Part shown: positions 59,915 through 64,000 of the stretch, one piece after another | How the letters are laid out: every line of letters begins with the position of its first letter | How positions within the stretch are numbered: the stretch's first letter is position 1 | Assembly: GCA_038380795.1 (NCBI GenBank) | Contig: CM076264.1 | Location: 6,264,001 to 6,328,000, forward strand | Reading direction: 5' to 3' | Origin: Pyrocephalus nanus | Taxonomy: Eukaryota > Chordata > Aves > Passeriformes > Tyrannidae | Length of the DNA: 64,000 bases | Made by a program: the position numbers and the translations under genes | The notes under the pieces: generated by a model | What the model saw: only the letters and a program-made list of their open reading frames with translations | Told to the model about the DNA's origin: nothing | Database searches by the model: none

Positions 59915-59949
59915 GCTTTTTTCACATTTTGTACTAGCCAAACAATTTG

Positions 59950-60330
59950 CCTAAAACGTAACAAAATGGCCCTTTTGCCCCTTGGCCTGGAAATCAAACT
60001 CCCAGACTGCAGTCATCTTGATTTCATCAAAACAAACAATGGCAACAACCACGACCACAAAAGTGCTGCCAGTGTTCTGTGCAAGATCATCTGCCACAGC
60101 CCTTTGTGGGGACACAACAAAAGCGTGTGGCCATCCCCTCCGTGCAATAACTTTGACCGAGAAAGTTCATAAATTATATTTTAATTGCAAAAACCTGTGC
60201 ATTTTACAGCCTATTTTCGAATAAAGGGCGGAGATGTGGAAAATGAAGCTGAGCGCTACAGGCTAACTTAGCCAGAGCTTTTAGGCTTCACAACCAGGGC
60301 AAAGCCAAATTCCACCAAAAAAGCGTATCA
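59950..60330. promoter_or_regulatory. CpG-retaining stretch, candidate conserved non-coding element
   Basis: About nine CpGs in 380 bases, with complex non-repetitive sequence and no transposon landmark. The right part (60165-60260) combines AT-rich homeodomain-like strings (ttaattgc) with cgaataaagggcgg. Two short overlapping plus-strand frames are not convincing as genes. Confidence 0.22.
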
Positions 60331-60342
60331 AAGAGTTGAAAT

Positions 60343-60386
60343 AAAAAAAAAAAAAAAAAAAAAATAAAAAAAAAAACAAACAAAAA
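60343..60386. repeat. Long A-rich tract
   Basis: About 22 A, one T, about 11 A, then caaacaaaaac. AATAAA is formed by the junction at its start, but there is no retrocopy upstream. Simple repeat. Confidence 0.92.
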
Positions 60387-60389
60387 CTT

Positions 60390-61164
60390 AGAGAGAAGCA
60401 ATTTCAAATTCAACTGAAGAGCAGGTTTCAGCTATTATATGACCAGAGTCTATCACAAAGAAGGCCTCGTGAATGTGTCACAGTGTTTTTTGTGTGGCAG
60501 TGTCATAGGAGTGACACAATTGCAGCTGCCTCCCAGACAAATAAACCTACAGACCTGCTAAGAGACGCTGTGTGCAAATATGTTAAGGAAGGAACCGTGC
60601 CAAGGCAAGCATCAGCACTTCAAAAACACTTCTGGAGATGGCTTCTTTCCTTGGATAAAAAGAAGAGGGGGAAAAAAAAAAAAGTCAGGACAAGGCAGTA
60701 AAAAATGGAGGTAAAAAGGCAAGAGGAAGGATCTTGCCAAGAATGTTAAAGTTGATGCTGTAAGAAGTAATAGTAAATCACTTCATTAGTTCAACAAAGT
60801 CACAGTAAGCTAGTTTAGATTATCTGGATATGGAGGATAAACAGAAAAAAAATTAATACAGAAAAATAAAATCAAGAAGTGTCACTTTCCACGGATTAAT
60901 TCAGCATCACCTGACACTTCACCAGGGAGATTACATTCCCAAAACTATGCATTAAACATGCTGCATCACAGAGTGAGGGCTGGAGGACCTACAAACAGTT
61001 AAAGTTTGCAAAAGTGGAGGCAGTCAGGGAATTGTATGGGACCATGAAAAACCTTTATTAAACAACACTTGAAACTGAGATACCAAAAGAAGAGCCATAC
61101 GTGAGTGTGACTTAATGGAACAGTGATGGAGGTGATAAAAACTATGACCATAGTCATTTTAAGC
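60390..61164. other. Gene-free DNA
   Basis: No gene or repeat recognised. An A run lies at about 60673-60684, preceded by GGGGG. Confidence 0.55.
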
Positions 61165-61194
61165 TCCTTTTTTCTTTTTCTTTTTTTTTTTTAG
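61165..61194 (+). promoter_or_regulatory. Polypyrimidine tract and splice-acceptor-like AG
   Basis: A nearly pure T/C tract of about 27 bases ends in TTTTAG at 61194. It fits the vertebrate 3' splice-site consensus very well, but such tracts also arise as simple repeats. Confidence 0.3.
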
Positions 61195-61456
61195 AGCTGA
61201 AGTAAAGCAAGAACAAGCTGCATCTCATGTGTTGGACAGATTTTTACCCTCACTACAATCATCAAAGAGAGCATCAAATACCATTTTTACCACTCAGCAC
61301 AAACTTCATAGATTTCCCCAGCACATGGGGATCTTCCATCACAAACCACTACAGAACATCTTGAATTGTTATTATGCTCCAAGAAAAATTATTGCCCTCA
61401 TTACAGTGGAGCTTACACAGTTGAACACAGGCTTGAAAGAATGGTTCATCAAATAG
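61195..61456 (+). other. Possible terminal exon or chance open stretch
   Basis: Directly behind the acceptor-like AG one frame stays open for about 86 codons to a TAG at about 61454-61456, with a mixed composition (Leu, His, Lys and Gln rich, no homopolymer runs). It would be a final coding exon if real. I recognise no domain or protein family, there is no partner exon upstream, and the AT-rich setting has other open stretches of similar size. An AATAAA occurs only well downstream, at about 61825. Conservation would be decisive. Confidence 0.12.
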
Positions 61457-64000
61457 ATTGATATGAAATGATGTTATCATGTTTGGTATTGCCATTAACT
61501 TTAATATTAGAAATACAGGGATATGATAGAGGAATTCCATTCCATAGTAACAATAGGTTTTGAAGATATAGACTTTAGTCATGACGTAGCTTTGAGTGCT
61601 CAACAAAAGGGCAAAGACAAAAGTAGTCTTATATTACCCCCAAAAAAAGATTTTTCTGTTACAAGAAAAAAAAAAAACAAACCACAAAATCTAATTAAAA
61701 CCAAAGAAAACTGTAACTCAATCACTTCATTAAAAAGACAAAGGAACTGCAACAGGAATCGGTCCATTTCCATACACTGGCAGTAATGAATGAAAAATCT
61801 CCAGAATTTTCAGAAGGAAATCATTAATAAAAAGGCAAGGTGGCAGGTGCATTTACCAATTTAAACAAGATTAGATCACTTAAAATCTCTAATTTCACAA
61901 TTAATCTGTGAACTTGTAACACACATTGTTTTCATCATACCATCGATCTGAAAGTTAGACATTGACTAATACAGACATAATTAATACTCCTTATCTTTAA
62001 AATCATCAATAAAGAACATGGTCCAGAACCCTTTTAAGACATTGGTAAAGCCCTATCAAACCCAAACAAAACTCTGATACTACGGAAAGAATTCAGACTT
62101 CAAATAAACAACAAAAGGTATTAACAGGGCATATTTAAAAAATATTTGTTGGCTTTACATCCTACTTATAGTTATGAGAATTCAACATAATGTGAAAGAA
62201 CAGAAGTACAACATACCAGATCATTAGTTATAAAAGAACAGGAGTCCATCTGGCAACCATGTAACAGATATTAAAAGACTATTTATAAATGGAACTTTAT
62301 TTAAAGTGTTTCTCAGATTTGATCCTTGAAAAGTTTTGAGTTTGTTTCAATTGGGCCAAGTCAGCTTTATGGCAGGTATGAAAATATGTAGAGCTGCTTC
62401 AGGTTATTGCCCAGAGGTGCTGCCAAAGCCCCGCATTTTGTATTTGGGATTAAACTTTCCATCATAGCAGAAAGCTCAGCTAACAGAAAAATCCTCACTT
62501 GCAATCCTTGTCTACAGACACAGGAGTGCCAGCCAAAGAATCCATGTGCCTGAAGAGCAGCAACCAGCGTCACATTAGATACTGCAGGACATTCAAGAGT
62601 TTTGCCTGCCTAGATCTAACAAATGGAAGAGCTGCTCTTCCCTATCAGCAGCTGGAGACCAGATGGGATACCTCAAAGTACCTAAAATAATACTGGATAC
62701 CTACCCTTGAGGTATCTGACTCATACTCATTGTTATATTCTTGTCTGTTTTATTAAAGTACCAAAAAAGAAATAACAATCTGCTTAAAATATGTGCAGTA
62801 TGAGGTACAAATTTAATAATTTATATTATGAGTTTAGTCCATGCAAACACATCAAACAAACAAACTGAGGGAGGGGGAGAGTTTCTTTTTCACGTTCTTT
62901 CTGTTAATCAGTGTATCTGACCAATACTAGTTCATCTGCATCCATGGCACACACCATTGTTTAGCTGAAAATATTTCATTTGGAGGAATACGTTTTTGAG
63001 TAGTTTTATCCAGATGTCGGACAGAAGCTTCCAAAATAAAAGAGTTTACAAACGCCAGATCTTATGCCCCTTGTTTATTATCCCAGCTGGGAAGCAGGAT
63101 GCTGTCACCCAAATATCCGGTGTAGGACCACCTGGTTTGACGAGGGGAGATGTGCAAGTAACCAGTCCTGTTATTGAAGTGGGACACTAAAATGGGATTT
63201 AAACTACAGCTCGTGTTGCAGCCAAGATATTACATTTGAGCCTTTCCTGTCCTGCCAGACCTAAGAATTTTTTATAGAAGAACTGCCTTTCCAGTTTTGT
63301 GCCATTTTGTCCCACAAATTCCCAAGGCTTAGCCCCCATACTGGCAAATATAACTGGCAAAATGTTAATTAAAGAAACAAATTGTAACTAATGATTAACT
63401 CACAATGAACATCTGATCATAATCAGGTGCAATGCTTATTGTTCTTTAAACATATGGCTGCTGGTCTGGGCACTGATAAACAGGGCTTGAGCTGCTTTCC
63501 TACTCTCAGAAAAGACTCTCTTATCACATTATATAAGATTACAAAAACCCTCATTCATGAACAATATGTGCAAAGTTCCACTGACACCAGCACTGAAAAT
63601 ATTACATAGCAAAAGCATAATCTGATGCACCATCCCAAATAAAGAGATGGAAGAAATTTAATTCTTCTGTACCTTTTTACTCCTGTGCCAATGTAACTCT
63701 TCTAAGGATAGACATTCCCTAATTTTTTTAAGTCATAAAGACAGATTATTGCTAAAGTGAATTCACTCCTGTCCTTTCAGGTGCCCCATGATGTTTTTTC
63801 AGAGCATTCAGTAACATAAAATCTGGGAGTATTAGCAGCAAGAGATGTACTCTGCTTATATACCCAAGTCACAAGAACCTTCACTGAAATATTAATTTCC
63901 AGCTTCAAAATGAAAACTCGGCATCAAAATCACCACTAGAAAAGAAACAGTGCAATTAACCCTTTTCTTTCATACTTCCACTTTTTTCAAAGGCTGAAAT
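61457..64000. other. Gene-free AT-rich DNA
   Basis: No gene or named repeat is supported up to the window end. An A tract lies at about 61663-61674. Open frames are below 90 codons and unremarkable. Confidence 0.6.

Overview
The window looks like 64 kb of bird nuclear DNA without an identifiable gene: an intergenic desert or a very long intron. Three things point to a bird. Every interspersed repeat I can name is a CR1 LINE of the avian or ancient amniote kind. Two of the younger copies end in the CR1 3' signature (ATTCTRTG-type octamers). There are no Alu, L1 or B1-like SINEs/LINEs and no recent repeat load. The base composition is AT-rich with strong CpG depletion, and no open frame shows convincing coding character. 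I see no operons, rRNA, tRNA, CRISPR array or prokaryotic signals. The order within birds cannot be fixed from the sequence alone; the CR1 subfamilies would suit Neoaves.

Layout. 1-10.7 kb: plain AT-rich DNA with one CpG-retaining stretch (5.2-5.6 kb). 10.7-12 kb: a possible old LTR relic followed by a degraded CR1. 12-25.9 kb: plain DNA with a CpG-retaining patch at 20.2-20.6 kb, a TTTGG tandem repeat at 23.3 kb and a 29-nt A tract at 24.5 kb. 25.9-26.5 kb: the most distinctive non-repeat block, with many CpGs and a strong splice-donor-like site. 26.6-30 kb: three CR1 pieces. 34.4-34.6 kb: the only plus-strand CR1. 39.3-44.4 kb: several GC-richer patches, one with a poly(A)-signal and GT-rich tandem-repeat arrangement. 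45-46 kb: a CTCF-like motif and a hairpin. 49.85-50.24 kb: a well-preserved CR1 tail bedded in AT dinucleotide repeats. 55.1-55.6 and 59.9-60.3 kb: further CpG-retaining, enhancer-like stretches. 58.3-59.2 kb: an ancient CR1 with remnants of the reverse transcriptase and the 3' tail. 61.2-61.5 kb: an open stretch behind a strong splice-acceptor-like tract.

How the parts work together: no protein pathway is visible. The reasonable reading is non-coding regulatory or structural DNA, with candidate enhancers in the CpG-retaining patches and possible CTCF sites, interrupted by old retrotransposon debris. All regulatory statements are inferences from motif and composition; the CR1 assignments are the firm part. 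I did not find a new biological system here.
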